DNA of 64,000 nucleotides from assembly GCF_029227915.1 (NCBI RefSeq), contig NC_079884.1:25110001-25174000 (forward strand). Direction: 5' to 3'. Made by a program: the position numbers and the translations under genes. Below the pieces are notes generated by a model. The model was not told the origin of the DNA. It did not search any database and saw nothing but the letters and a program-made list of their open reading frames with translations. Numbering within the stretch: position 1 is the stretch's first letter; each line of letters begins with the position of its first letter. This stretch comes from Hydractinia symbiolongicarpus. Lineage: Eukaryota; Cnidaria; Hydrozoa; Anthoathecata; Hydractiniidae. Positions 11,385 through 23,509 of this stretch are shown one piece after another.

Positions 11385-11802
11385 TCATATTGTTTTGAAG
11401 GATACGTTTTTTCTTTTCTTCCAACGATCGAGCCAGCCATCTGATGCAATAAAGTCGGTCAATCCTAGCTCTTTCGCAAAACAAATAGCTTTGGTTTTCA
11501 AAACCGAGGAAGACACAGGAATGTTCTGAGCCCTTGCATTTACCAGCCATTTGTAGCAAGCGTCATCAAGCTGTTCGTATGTTGACGGTTTAAATCTATG
11601 CTTCTTCTTTGTTGACGAATTCAAATCAATAGCTTCATAAATCTTTCTTCTGTTTAACCCAGTTTGAAACAGTTTGTTTGGACATTCCATGTTTAACAGC
11701 AACAGATGTAAGACTTTTGCCTTTATCAATTTCCTTGAGTATAACATACCTTTTGGTTATCGGTGTAGATTTCAGCTTCCTTTTTTGACCTAGCTGAGGC
11801 AT
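11385..11802 (-). pseudogene. Tigger-type transposase, DNA-binding half only
   Basis: From the ATG at 11802 the frame gives a CENP-B/pogo-like first helix-turn-helix (KGKSLTSVAVKHGMSKQTVSNW). After a one-base frameshift near 11645 it continues with the second, Tc5/CENP-B-type helix-turn-helix (YKWLVNARAQNIPVS ... GWLDRWKKR). It stops after KNVSF, before the DDE nuclease domain. In intact relatives this would bind the terminal repeats. Frameshift and truncation make it non-functional. Confidence 0.75.
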
Positions 11803-12019
11803 GACTGCACACGTGAAGAAACAACCAATGTGTAGAATAGATTTGTTGACAAGTTTTTGATTAAAATCAATGCAATGTCTTCTGTTTCAAGAAAAAAATA
11901 TGAAGTCATTCCATTGCATGTCCCACTTATCCGAAGTTTTTGCCTCAAGGGATCGAGAAAAGTGTACTACATAGCGGGCGTCCTAGTTATCCAGTGTATT
12001 ACTTATCGAGAGTATACTG
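11385..12019 (-). mobile_element. Truncated pogo/Tigger-type element
   Basis: The right end at 12019 reads, on the minus strand, CAGTATACTCTCGATAAG, a pogo-type CAGT terminus next to TA. Transposase coding sequence begins 217 bases inside, at 11802 on the minus strand, and runs to about 11385, where it ends; the catalytic domain and the other terminus are missing. The right end abuts the next element directly. Confidence 0.65.
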
Positions 12020-12021
12020 TA

Positions 12022-14006
12022 GTAGACTTCCCTAATTCGAACCTCGCCTTAATGCGAACAAATCTTCTGGTCCCGTCAAAATCCCTTAACAAACTCTCAT
12101 GATTCACTTCCCCTAATTCGAAACTCCATAATTCGAATACCTCTATATTTCAAACCATATTTCCGGTCCCTTTAGATCATATCACCCCGTAAATCGAACT
12201 TTTAAAAATCGAACTACGTAAAGTAGCCATTTTATCTTCCTCTGCTAATCTTTCGTCGAGTGTAAACACGGTTTTACATGTACCATTTCAAAATCGAAGG
12301 TCTAGGATTCTTTTCAAACTACAAAGGATATATTTTTGTTATTAATCAACAAGATGGCGACTCTTTCAGCAAAACGAAGGCACAATGAAAAGTCTATGAA
12401 AACAAAATACGAGGCGCTCCAACAACTTGAGAAAGGAGTTTTATCAAAAGAAGTAGCTGCACAATTTGGAGTTCCTAAAAATACTCTTTCCACCTGGAAA
12501 AAGAAAGTAGAAATCATGGAATCATTTGAAAGTAGTTTGCAAGGAAATAAGAGAAGAAGCCCAGAAACATACGAAGCATTGAATAGAGCTTTGATGAAAT
12601 GATTGCTAAATCTACGAAGTCAAAACATCTCCATCAATGGTCCCCTTTTAAAGGAAAAAAAGCAGACTTTGCAAAAGAGTTGGGTATAGAAAGCTTACCA
12701 GCATCTGAAGGGTGATTAGAGAAATAGAAAAAAAGGTTTGCGTTTTTTGTTTATATATTCCACAACAACTTGCACAGCTTTTCAAAAACATCGCAAGAGA
12801 ATCAAAATCTGTCACTGAAGGAATGACGGCACCTTGGTCAGAAACTACTCTACCAACCATTCTTTCTCGATATCCATTAGCAGATATCTTTAATGCCGAT
12901 GAGTTTGAATTATTCTATCAATGTCTACCAAACAAGTCTTTGCATCTAAAAGGCGAAAAGTGTTCTGGTGGCGAGCATAGTAAGTTACTGGAATGGCTGC
13001 TGGCAACGCCTACGGTGAAAGGCTCCTTATATTCGTTATAGGGAAATCGATTTTCTTAATCATCGATAACTGTCCAGCACATCCACACGTGAAAAATCTT
13101 GATTGCGTTGAAATAATATTTCTTCCACCGAACACGACTTCTCTCATGCAGCCCATGGATCAAGGCATTATTCGATCTTTAAAGGCTAAATATAGATCTG
13201 TCGCAGTCAAGAAGCTAATACATGCCTTGGAAAAGAAAATGCCGTTCCCAACCTTCTCTATTCTTAACGCCATGTTTATGCTGAAAAAAGCGTGGGATGC
13301 TGTTCCCAATGCTTCATTCACCAACTGTTTTCGAAAAGCTGATATCTCTGTCGAAGCAGCAGAAAGTGCTGTCAATAATGACGACAACCCTTTTGTTTGT
13401 CTTGAAACCGATGACGAGGAAATGTATGAAACGCTGAATTCTGATCTTGATTACCTTCAGGCGAACTTTGGTGAGCGGATCGGAATTGGTCTCACACCTG
13501 ACGACTACATCGATTTTGACCAAGACGTGAGCACCAACGAAAGTATTTTAACAGAGTAAGAAATTTTTGCTCAATTTATTAGTCAAGATGATGATGACCA
13601 AGAGAATGAAATGTTCGATGAGGAGTAACTCGTTAAGCCTGGAATAACTGAAGTCCGGAATGCTATTGAGATTTTAGAAAAGTTTAGTTTGTTTTCTCGA
13701 TATGGCGAGCAAATGATGAGACCGTTGAATATGCTTGATCGTTTTGGCGATAAGGAGAAGCAACACTGCAAAAAGTAAACCACTATTTATGACCTTTTTG
13801 CAAAATAAGAAATACGTCTGAAGTAATATAGAAGATATAATTCTCAAGATATATAGATGGATGTATTTATAAAGTCTATTTACTACCACCAAACCTGATT
13901 TTGGGCAAAATTTCACATAAATTTATGAACTTCCCCTAATTCGAACTCTCCCTAATTCGAACTTTTTTTCGGTCCCCTGCAAGTTTGAATTACAGAGAGT
14001 CTACTG
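12022..14006 (+). mobile_element. Decayed pogo/Tigger-type DNA transposon
   Basis: The right terminus, reversed, reads CAGTAGACTCTCTGTAATTC, and the left end reads GTAGACTTCCCTAATTCG, lacking only the first two bases. Both ends carry repeated 'CCTAATTCGAA' words and a GGTCCC block. TA flanks each side (12020-12021 and 14007-14008). The two-kilobase interior holds a pogo-type transposase pseudogene. Confidence 0.8.
12354..13559 (+). pseudogene. Tigger-type transposase, broken
   Basis: Starts with MATLSAKRRH and a CENP-B-like helix-turn-helix (SKEVAAQFGVPKNTLSTWKK). A second helix-turn-helix follows across premature stops that replace expected tryptophans (TGA at 12600 and again near 12713) and one frameshift. 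The DDE_1 domain is then recognisable. First acidic motif FNADEFELFY (about 12892), second IIDNCPAHP (about 13063), third MDQGIIRSLK with its DDD-type aspartate (about 13155). Between the first and second motifs about 60-70 residues present in relatives are missing: the text jumps from FVIGKS to IFLIIDN. The C-terminal tail is acidic. In intact form it would cut and paste the element at TA sites. Confidence 0.85.
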
Positions 14007-14008
14007 TA

Positions 14009-15659
14009 TAGCATTTTTAACACATGGTTTTGTATTGAAGTTACCGCATTTTCACATGGTACGTGTATATATTATTATTAAAGAAACATTTCATCTTGTA
14101 TTCCCGCCTTTATAAAAGACCTAACTTTTTTAACATTTGAATAATCTAAATCTTATGCAAATGTAAAATGTAAAATGATAGGAAACTACAAAAAAATTTA
14201 CCAAAATTTCTATTTAATTTTTAGCTATGCATGAATAATCAAAATATGCTATTTATCGAAAACATGAAGTAAAAAGACAGAATTGAGATGAAAATGTAAC
14301 ATTTATCTTCAAAAATACTTAAAATTTTTACCTTTTCTGTATTGTTATTAGATTAAATGTGATTTATATATTCCTTTCCATAGTCTGATATGTTTGTTAT
14401 AGAAATAAAAAAGGAACAAACTGAATGATTTGTAATATAAAATGTTCACATATGCTTTTTATATGTAATTTACATTCCTAACATACATGTAACGTTACAC
14501 CTGTCAAATAAAATGAGTTTGGAGGTAATAGTCTAGTTGACCACACTTTTTCTGCCAGTACTGAAAATTGGGATAGTATTATGAGTATAATTGTGTTACG
14601 TTGGCAATCAATTGTCACATATCACTTTTATATCCGATAATATGTATATTCAAGTAGAAATTACTAATTTATGGAAAATATTTTCAAAATAGATGGAAAA
14701 TATCTTTTCATGCAAGCTTTTTGCATTATTTCGCACTTACGGAAACATCTTTAAATTACGTTACATCTGTTTCTTCTATCTATACTGGTATTTGTGAGTA
14801 ACATATTGATGATAATCCAAAGGTTTTATTAACTATAGCCAAAATTTTTTTAATTAGAGTTGCAAAAGTAACAAACTGTTACTTTCGCATCAAAACCTCA
14901 CATTTAACCCAAAATTGAACAATATTTTGATCTCCATAGTGACTTACAATACCAATGAACTGTTGGGTAAGTTTTAAGCTTCACCGAATATTTCTAGTTT
15001 TATTGTAAAAAATGTTTTTTTAACCTCTTTCCAACTGTCAGCATTTGATGTAGAATTATGGACTTTTTTAATCTACTTCTAAATCCGCCAGTGCTATGTG
15101 AGTGGGCAAAGGTATTCTGAAGTGTTTCAGGAAGATTTTTATGGTGCGCATTATGGAAAAATAAAGTATTTTTTAAATGGAAAAACAAAAAAAAGGCAGG
15201 CTTTGCTGGAGGGAAGTCAAAAATCTTAAAATTATGCTGTCATAAACATTCAAAATCTGCTGAAACATCCAACTTTAAATTGAAGTTTCAAGCTTAAGAA
15301 ATGATTTCGTGGACAAATGAATACCAAGCGAAATATTTCAATCTAAATCTATACAGGTCCAATCACACGATAAGATGACGTGATGTAACTTAATATACAG
15401 CAAGGAATTCAAAAAATATACTTTAGGATTTTTCATCCAAGACATGGCATGCCAGAAATAACCAAGGCAGAGGGGTGAGAGAATGGTAGCTAGCCACATA
15501 ATACACTGTCCTGAGCTTCGTACTGCAGCTTTTTATTTTGTTTTTCTTTTCTATTTTCGTGTAACAACTGACCACGTTTTTGGACAATATTTGTCATATT
15601 TGTTATTGTAGATATAGTTGTAATAGGTAATTTCAAAAAACAAAAAAATATTAATCGCT
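14009..15659. other. Intergenic, possible LINE scrap
   Basis: AT-rich and mostly featureless. On the minus strand at 15000-15188 a frame contains LPETLQNTFAHSHSTGGFRS, which loosely resembles the end of the reverse-transcriptase region of jockey/CR1-type LINEs ('LP..L...F...H..T'), but it is too short to be sure. Confidence 0.35.
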
Positions 15660-15831
15660 TATTACGGAGTTTCATACCGCGCAGGTATGGGCCCGAGCGA
15701 AGTGGCTTGTAGGGACAAATTTTCAGAACTCCCGCAAAGTGTAAACATTTAGCTAGCGTTTGTACACACTTCCAAGTTATTATATTATAGTTATTTGCTG
15801 TTTAACAATTTTACGTATTGTTTTTGCAATA

Positions 15832-16455
15832 ATGGAAAAGAAAGATTGTGTACAATGGCTTATGGAACGTGGCCTGTCCACAGGAGGAACAATACAAGAG
15901 CTTAATATGCGTGTTAATCGATTCAAATTATACCCATCACTTGCGGAAAAATTGGAGTCAAACGAGAAAGAAATTTTAGTTTTGGTACAACATTAGATCC
16001 CAATCTTATCCCTCCCATTTCAGCTCCCTAGTGTCCTAAAGAGGAATTGTATCCAATAGTTACAGCATCGATATTTAAAGAATATAATTTTAGAAAAAGA
16101 GAAGGTAGTTTAGGTCAGCAACAGAAAGCTTATGCTATGTTGACTAGCAGGAAAATAGTTTCAGTAAAAACACATTTGTTAGAGCTCTTGTTAAAAAATC
16201 ATATGGTGAATTAACAAGACCTACAGTTATTCTATTTAGTAGTAATTTTCCAGTTAAAGCCTACTGTGAATGTCCTGTTGGTGTAAGTGGCTTATGTTGC
16301 CATACATTGGCCTTGCTTCTCTATTTAAAAAACTTTCACGAAACAAAGGAAAAAATTTTGGCTCTATCTTGCACTGAGCAACTGCAGAAATGGCATCGCA
16401 GAACAAGAAAAGGCTCTATACCTATGATGCCGTTACGAAAAATAAAGTTAATTTT
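15832..16455 (+). pseudogene. SAP-like/SWIM protein fragment, broken
   Basis: Homologous to the first part of the minus-strand gene at 36006-37777. It starts MEKKDCVQWLMERGLSTGG, a SAP-like helix-extended-helix phrase, and later reads YCECPVGVSGLCCH, the CxC...CxH ligand set of a SWIM zinc finger. A one-base deletion after the codons for 'LAEKL' (near 15955), an in-frame TAG near 16029 where the other copy encodes tryptophan, and a roughly 20-base deletion near 16176 destroy the frame. The YqaJ nuclease half is absent. Confidence 0.75.
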
Positions 16456-16511
16456 AATTTTTAGTAATTTATTTTCATGGGTAAGATTCTTTATTTTATT
16501 ATTTGATTCGT

Positions 16512-17018
16512 TTATTTTTTTTTAAGTTCTTCAATAATTTTGTCTTTAGATATCAATTTAGCAGATAACTGTCTCTTTGAGGGTTCTCGTTGTTTATGTA
16601 CTGGCGTAGAATATATTCTTTTAGCAGGAGGTTTTCTCTTTACACTAGATGGTGTACGAAGTGTTTGGATGAATCCAAATTTTTTTTTTAGCTCCTTTAC
16701 TTTCATTTTATTTGCTGCACTTTGGGGTTTTTCAAGTCTTTCTTTTGCTCTGTTATATTTTTGCTCAATAATAGGAATTTGTGACTGAGGTACTGTAACA
16801 TCAGGAAGAGTTTCATTAATTTTATAACCAGCACTCCAATGTTCACAACATATGTGTCCGTTTTTCCAATTAACTCCAGCAGTTTTAATAATTTTTTGGT
16901 ACTCCATTTGTAAATCCTTGGTCTTTGGCAATCTGTAAAATATAAGCTTTTCTTCATTTGAATTTTGTGTTCGAAAGTTATTATAGCAAAGGGATGACGA
17001 GCAGAACCATTTCACCAT
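16512..17018 (-). CDS. THAP zinc-finger protein, intact open frame
   Basis: 168 residues from ATG 17018. The N-terminus is a THAP domain (a C2CH zinc-dependent DNA-binding module): C6 and C11, conserved LP at 30-31, W51, then C57-x-x-H60. Residues 75-168 are basic and helical with several 'KKK' stretches, likely a coiled coil or linker. In related transposons the THAP domain precedes the transposase catalytic domain, but here the frame ends at the deletion point, so it would be a DNA-binding-only product. The longer copy at 32448-33110 has lost its start codon and carries frameshifts, whereas this one is uninterrupted. It may bind the element's own ends. Expression is unknown. Confidence 0.7.
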   Translation of the reverse strand: MVKWFCSSSLCYNNFRTQNSNEEKLIFYRLPKTKDLQMEYQKIIKTAGVNWKNGHICCEHWSAGYKINETLPDVTVPQSQIPIIEQKYNRAKERLEKPQSAANKMKVKELKKKFGFIQTLRTPSSVKRKPPAKRIYSTPVHKQREPSKRQLSAKLISKDKIIEELKKK

Positions 17019-17241
17019 GTTTTAGATAAGTTAAATGTTGTAGAAAAGTATAAATATAAGGAAAGAATATATACTAAAATTAGCAATTTATGCCTCAACT
17101 GCGCCCATACGGTATAAACTTTATGAGCAAATGACCGGGAAACCAATAGGGGTAATCGAGTGCAACATAAACAAGCTAAAAATTTGTCCCTACAAGCGTT
17201 TTTCTAGTGCCCAGACCTGCGCGGTATGAAACTCCGTAATA

Positions 17242-18508
<1,267 letters not shown>

Positions 18509-18577
18509 ACAAATTACACATTACGCCACTTAAGTGCCATAACTTAAAACTGTTGAAAATTTTGATACGTTTCAGTA

Positions 18578-19786
18578 TCATACGCTTACAAACATGTGAG
18601 TTTTGTTAGCTAGCTCTTCGTCAATATGCAACAATTCCTCAAATATGTTTCTCCACACATCACATTTACTGTATTTCATTGCTTGCCATCGAAATAAATC
18701 AAAGTTCAAATCCCCAAGCAACGAGGTAATCATTCTTGAATCAATACCAAGGAAACTTTTCTCTTCATTGTCATGCAGAAAATACTTCCCCATGTTGTAA
18801 TGATCAATGGAATGAAAGATAGTGTTGGCTGACAAAGTTGACAAGGATAGCCCAGTCTTGCCAAGATGCTTCGAAAATATCAATCTGGCTTTTACGGTGA
18901 AATTCACAAAATTACTAACCGAAAGACATTGCACAATATTTTGATGATTGTGGATTTGCTGTACTCCATTGTATCCTAAAATCATTTGAAGATGCTTACG
19001 AGGTATTCCCCAAATATCTGCTGGATAGTGATTGGCTGATTCATTCATACCAGATACAACAGCATGCATATCGTCAATGCTCTTTTTAAACTCATTACTT
19101 AAGACTGTGCTTTTCTTGACTTCGATCAGATTCATCTCGGCAACATTACCTGCCATTACATGAGTTAACGTGTGTGTATACACGCACCATACAGTGTTTA
19201 GAACGGAAAACATCTTATTTATATCGTTAATTGGTTCCTTGTTTAACATAATTTCTTTCAGTATAACATTGTTCAAATCCTTGGCAATTATTTGAATTGA
19301 ACAGCTCGTTATAAAACGATACTTTCCGTCATCCTATTGTCTTGATGGCAAACGAAAGTTTTCAAATTTGAAATAATAATCATTTTGATGTTTTTTGTGA
19401 AAACCTAAAACTAAAGATGTTTCTAAAACCATCTTCGCCAATCTCTGACGTTTTTCTACCTCCGTTAGCTTGCTCTTCTGCAGACGAAGACACAACTGCT
19501 GAAAATACTTTATTGGGACGCTCCATGCGTATGGCAGGCAAGCAAGCTGTAAATACTTTAGATATTGGTGGAAGGAACAACCAGGTGCAATTACTTTCTC
19601 ATTTTCTGTTGGATTTTGTGTAACTAAATGGTTTATTTTTGAGGTTAAAATTGGATTTATCGATGCGTAAGTAGGGTTTTGTCCAATAACTTTACAATAC
19701 CACACGTATCTTTGATACAGGTACCAAATTAAAAATGATATTATACACAAGAGAAACGCACAACCAGCTGTTTGTAAACCTTCCAT
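18578..19786 (-). CDS. Unrecognised membrane-anchored protein with one in-frame TAG
   Basis: From ATG 19786 one frame runs 402 codons to 18578, interrupted only by a TAG at 19334-19336. The frame before and after is equally protein-like and in phase, so this is one coding region. Residues 8-30 form a single hydrophobic helix (AFLLCIISFLIWYLY). The remainder is a mixed, soluble-looking sequence with no domain I recognise. A polypyrimidine acceptor (CTTTCTTTAG) ends 27 bases before the ATG. The last codons overlap a good donor (GTAAGC at 18584-18589 on the minus strand), so the true protein may continue into another exon beyond the AT repeat. The TAG could be a recent nonsense mutation, a sequencing error or read-through. 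Confidence 0.55.
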
Positions 19787-20989
19787 GTTTAAAACGAATT
19801 AGTAAATACAATCTAAAGAAAGTATTTATAATTCAATAATATTTTCCACTAATCTAGAAGTCACGAATTGGGTGAATATTTTTGAAAGGGTTAGGGCTAA
19901 GTTAAAACACTTAGTTAGGTAATACATACCTGAAATAAACTTTGGAATCATTGTGAACTCTTAAAGATTAAACAATATTTTTCTTATAAAGATAAAGTAC
20001 ACTTAAATGCTCGGCCTAAGCACTAGTTTATACGGTTAATCGAGCTGATTATAAAATTAGAATAGACGAACACACAACAAGGGACACTAATTTCTTTAAA
20101 CATCTTCATTTCAACGAGTTATGTTTCTTAGCTTATAACAAAAATTGTTTCGAAAAATGGATACCACTGAAAAAGAGGGACTTCATAAACCAAAGAAACG
20201 CTTCATATCTAATAAAAAAATCATGTTCTCCATTTTTTACTTGCTCACTTTCTTTGTTTATTTAACTGTGTTGTTTTACTTTTTTTTAATCTCTTTTCCT
20301 TTCACATTTATTTACATTTTTCCACGGTTTAACATTACTGTAATTTTATATAGGAAGACATTAACCCGTGGAAAATTTCATTCGCGCATGCTTGCTCACC
20401 TGTTTGCATAAAGTTGCTATTGAAGTTTGAATGGACAAGGGTGTCACTATGATTATAGATGTGAATATATTATTGTCTTCGATTTCAAAACACCCGGTTT
20501 GTAAATTGACTTATCACTAATAAGATACCCGAAACATGTTACAAACATTTCTGAAACAACCAAGCAACTAACCTGATATAATTTTCAAACGCCGCAAAAG
20601 AAGTACTTATTGCGGCCGAACATACCAAAAGTCGGAAGAGTTCACAATAATAGATAGAGTTTCGAAATCGAAATTGCTGCAAGCAAGGAATAATCACAAA
20701 ACCCTATTTTTGCATTATTAGTTCAGCTTTCTTTTTCAGTAGCTTTTGGCTGTAAGTTCCGTGAAAATTGCACTTACCTACAATCTGGAAAACGTATGAG
20801 TATCAAACAAGTTTCACACAAGGGCGGGAATAATTAAATCTTTTAATAACATAACAAGAAAAACGTTTGATTCGAGATTGTTGAACTCCTACTGTGGCTG
20901 ATACGTAACATTTTAAGGTAACAATTTCCCCTAGTTACAACTGTATTTTCCACAGTTATGACTGTCAATTGTCGGTTTGACAGTTGTAA
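19787..20989. other. Intergenic, upstream of the 19786 gene
   Basis: Contains the presumed 5' region of the minus-strand gene. The acceptor-like CTTTCTTTAG ends at 19813. A hydrophobic 70-codon frame at 20157-20411 is AT-driven and not convincing. No other feature. Confidence 0.4.
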
Positions 20990-21318
20990 GTCAAGAATGT
21001 TGAAAACGCGTCTCAACTGTCAAGAATGTTAAAAACGCGTTTCTAACTGCCAAAAAAGGTTGAAAACGCGTTTCTAATTGCCAAATATGTTTAGAACGCG
21101 TGTCTAACTGTGAAGAATGTTAAAAAAGCGTTTCAAGTGTCAAGAATGTTGAAAACGCGTCTCTAACTGTCAAGGAAGTTGAAAACGCGTTTCTAACTGT
21201 CAAGGATGTTGAAAACGCGTTTCTAACTGTGAAGAATGTTGAAAACGCGTTTCTAACTGTGAAGAATGTTGAAAACGCGTTTCTAACTGTGAAGAATGTT
21301 GAAAACGCGTTTCTAACT
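20990..21318. repeat. 30-bp minisatellite, about 11 units
   Basis: Consensus unit: GTCAAGAATGTTGAAAACGC followed by GTTTCTAACT, lengths 29-31 bp. The units at the right end (from 21229) are identical to one another, while those at the left have diverged, indicating recent expansion at the right edge. Nearly every unit has an ACGCGT hexamer (a CpG-rich spot in AT-rich DNA), and most end in TAACT before the next G. Confidence 0.95.
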
Positions 21319-21920
21319 AGCCCAGCATAAAAATAAATAATAATATACCAAACTTTAAAATAATAAGAATAAATAAAGCTAGGTTCCAGCAGGATACTGC
21401 CTTGAAATCTACGTTTGCAGCTAAAATCTTAAAATTGTTTTGTTTTAGGTTTATGCATGGCTAGCAAACGTGATGATATTTTCATTTTAACATGCGAAAA
21501 CCTAGACCCAATGAAGAGAATATCTTAAACGTTGATAGAACTGAAATTTAGGCAGTTAAATAACTATACTAACCCAACCAAATATTTCTCTTCGCTTCAA
21601 AACACTTCGCTTTGCAGATTGGTGAACAAGCTGGAGTATAATCAATATGGCGAACTCGGTCCCTCAAAAGAAACGACTCGTACCTTAACCCCTAGGGCTT
21701 GGTTTAGTTGGACAAAATCGGCCTCGTTAAAAACATAACTGGAAATGAAAATTTAAAGGAGTATCTAGCATAGCAAATTAAATAATATTAAAACACTAGT
21801 CTATAACAATATTTGTGATTAAATTCGTACCGCAGTCTTCATTCTTTCCCAATTTTGCGAATACTAAGATAGGTACGGAAGAGCTAGGACGCGGGGCCAG
21901 GTCGGACTTTAAAATTGGTT
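21319..21920. other. Intergenic
   Basis: No gene or element recognised between the minisatellite and the GAA tract. Confidence 0.5.
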
Positions 21921-22300
21921 GAAGAAGAAGAAGAAGAAGAAGAAGAAGAAGAAGAAGAAGAAGAAGAAGAAGAAGAAGAAGAAGAAGAAGAAGAAGAAGA
22001 AGAAGAAGAAGAAGAAGAAGAAGAAGAAGAAGAAGAAGAAGAAGAAGAAGAAGAAGAAGAAGAAGAAGAAGAAGAAGAAGAAGAAGAAGAAGAAGAAGAA
22101 GAAGAAGAAGAAGAAGAAGAAGAAGAAGAAGAAGAAGAAGAAGAAGAAGAAGAAGAAGAAGAAGAAGAAGAAGAAGAAGAAGAAGAAGAAGAAGAAGAAG
22201 AAGAAGAAGAAGAAGAAGAAGAAGAAGAAGAAGAAGAAGAAGAAGAAGAAGAAGAAGAAGAAGAAGAAGAAGAAGAAGAAGAAGAAGAAGAAGAAGAAGA
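21921..22300. repeat. (GAA)126 trinucleotide tract
   Basis: About 380 bp of perfect GAA on the plus strand, a pure purine/pyrimidine mirror sequence. Open frames through it (poly-Glu, poly-Lys) are artefacts of the repeat. Confidence 0.98.
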
Positions 22301-22696
22301 CCGCCCGTTTAAATAAGATCTCGGATGTAATCCGAAATCTTAAAAATAACGCAACAAGCTTTTTAAGACAAACTCACATTTTTTATAAGAATCTTCCAGA
22401 CTCATGGATTTCTTTCCGACAGTTAAATTTATAAAAAAGGCTTGACGTTTAGTTTTTTTCAGCTATTGAAGGTGCTTTCACTATATAACTTCATCCAAAA
22501 GGAGATCTAGAGGAGATGTAGAATAGACTCTGTGTAATAACATTAAAAACTTTCTTTTCTTATCACAGACACACACAAAACCAGCGTATTAATACAGAAA
22601 ATAAATTTTTGCTGAAACGGCGAATCTCTTATAATAATACGGAGAGTGTGTCCGTCTGTCTGTGACAGGCAAAGTTGATATCGTCATTTTCCTTTG

Positions 22697-22915
22697 ATGT
22701 TGCCGAAAAAAATCTTTGATGTTGCCGAAAAAATATGTCTTCTTTGTCGTGAAAAGCCGCGAGTTTTGTGTGGTTTGTTAAATGAAGTTCTAGCACAAAG
22801 TAACGGAAATTGTGTTTGCAAAAAAGATGGCTGTCCTTTTTATGCATTTGTCTTCTCTTGCCTTCAAAATAAATCTTTACAAAAGCATTTAAAAAGGGGC
22901 ATGGTATATAAATGA
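22697..22915 (+). CDS. Small cysteine-rich frame inside Helitron
   Basis: 72 codons with six cysteines grouped as CLLC, LCG and CVC...GC plus one later, a weak zinc-binding pattern. A 20-base tandem duplication (TTTGATGTTGCCGAAAAA) lies at its very start. It may be a fragment captured by the Helitron. No family recognised. Confidence 0.25.
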   Translation: MLPKKIFDVAEKICLLCREKPRVLCGLLNEVLAQSNGNCVCKKDGCPFYAFVFSCLQNKSLQKHLKRGMVYK

Positions 22916-23509
22916 AGTATAGAAAGGTTTGTTTATGTTTTTTGAAGTTTTGATGATATTATTGATGCGAGACATGTTTGTTAGCTAGCATCAACCACAC
23001 CAACAACAACTAGCTAGGTAGCTAGGAATTTATAAATATGTAGCCATGTTCTTTATACCTAGCTAAGTCTCCAGTTTATATTTAAGTGACCAGCTATTAG
23101 CTGCTGTAGCTACCTTATGTTAGCTTCAGTTTCATGTTGCTTTTTACATGTAAGCTAATCTTAGTGGTCTTTGCTAAGAATGTGACTGTAACTTATTTTA
23201 ATTGACATTTTAAGCTTATATTAACAAGCCACAACAACTTTTAAAAAAGTATTACATATTATTTAAGAAGAGTTTAAGGACTGTTTTTAAGCAAATAATG
23301 TATTTTTCACAATTTGTGTATGCAAATAATGTATTTTTCACATTTTGTGTAACTAAACTTATATACATCGGTTACATGCAATATGACGAAACGATTTTTA
23401 TTTAACATGTAGTAATTCTGGTACCTTAAATGTAGTGATTTTTGTTGTTCTAGATGTTCTGACTAAAATGTTTTTGTTTATGGCATTTTGTCTCAATTAA
23501 GAAAAGTTT

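Larger units (their letters stand above)
15662..17239 (+). mobile_element. Internally deleted copy of the THAP/SWIM/YqaJ element
   Basis: The ends are near-identical inverted repeats beginning TTACGGAGTTTCATACC, flanked by TA (15660-15661 and 17240-17241). A TGTAGGGACAAAT block lies about 45 bases inside each end. Both ends and the adjoining coding regions match the 5.7-kb copy at 32227-37947, in opposite orientation. Here about 4.1 kb of interior is missing: the SWIM-side coding sequence (to about 16455) is fused to the tail of the THAP gene. This is a typical non-autonomous deletion derivative. Confidence 0.85.

Noticed and set aside
20157-20411. Hydrophobic 84-codon frame
   Set aside because: Phenylalanine/leucine-rich because of T-rich DNA; no signal, acceptor or family motif convincing enough.
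20990-21318. CRISPR-like regular 30-bp repeats
   Set aside because: Units are contiguous with no unique spacers and the context is a eukaryotic genome; this is a minisatellite.
21915-22434. Open frames of poly-glutamate and poly-lysine
   Set aside because: They are produced by the GAA repeat itself and have no other coding evidence.
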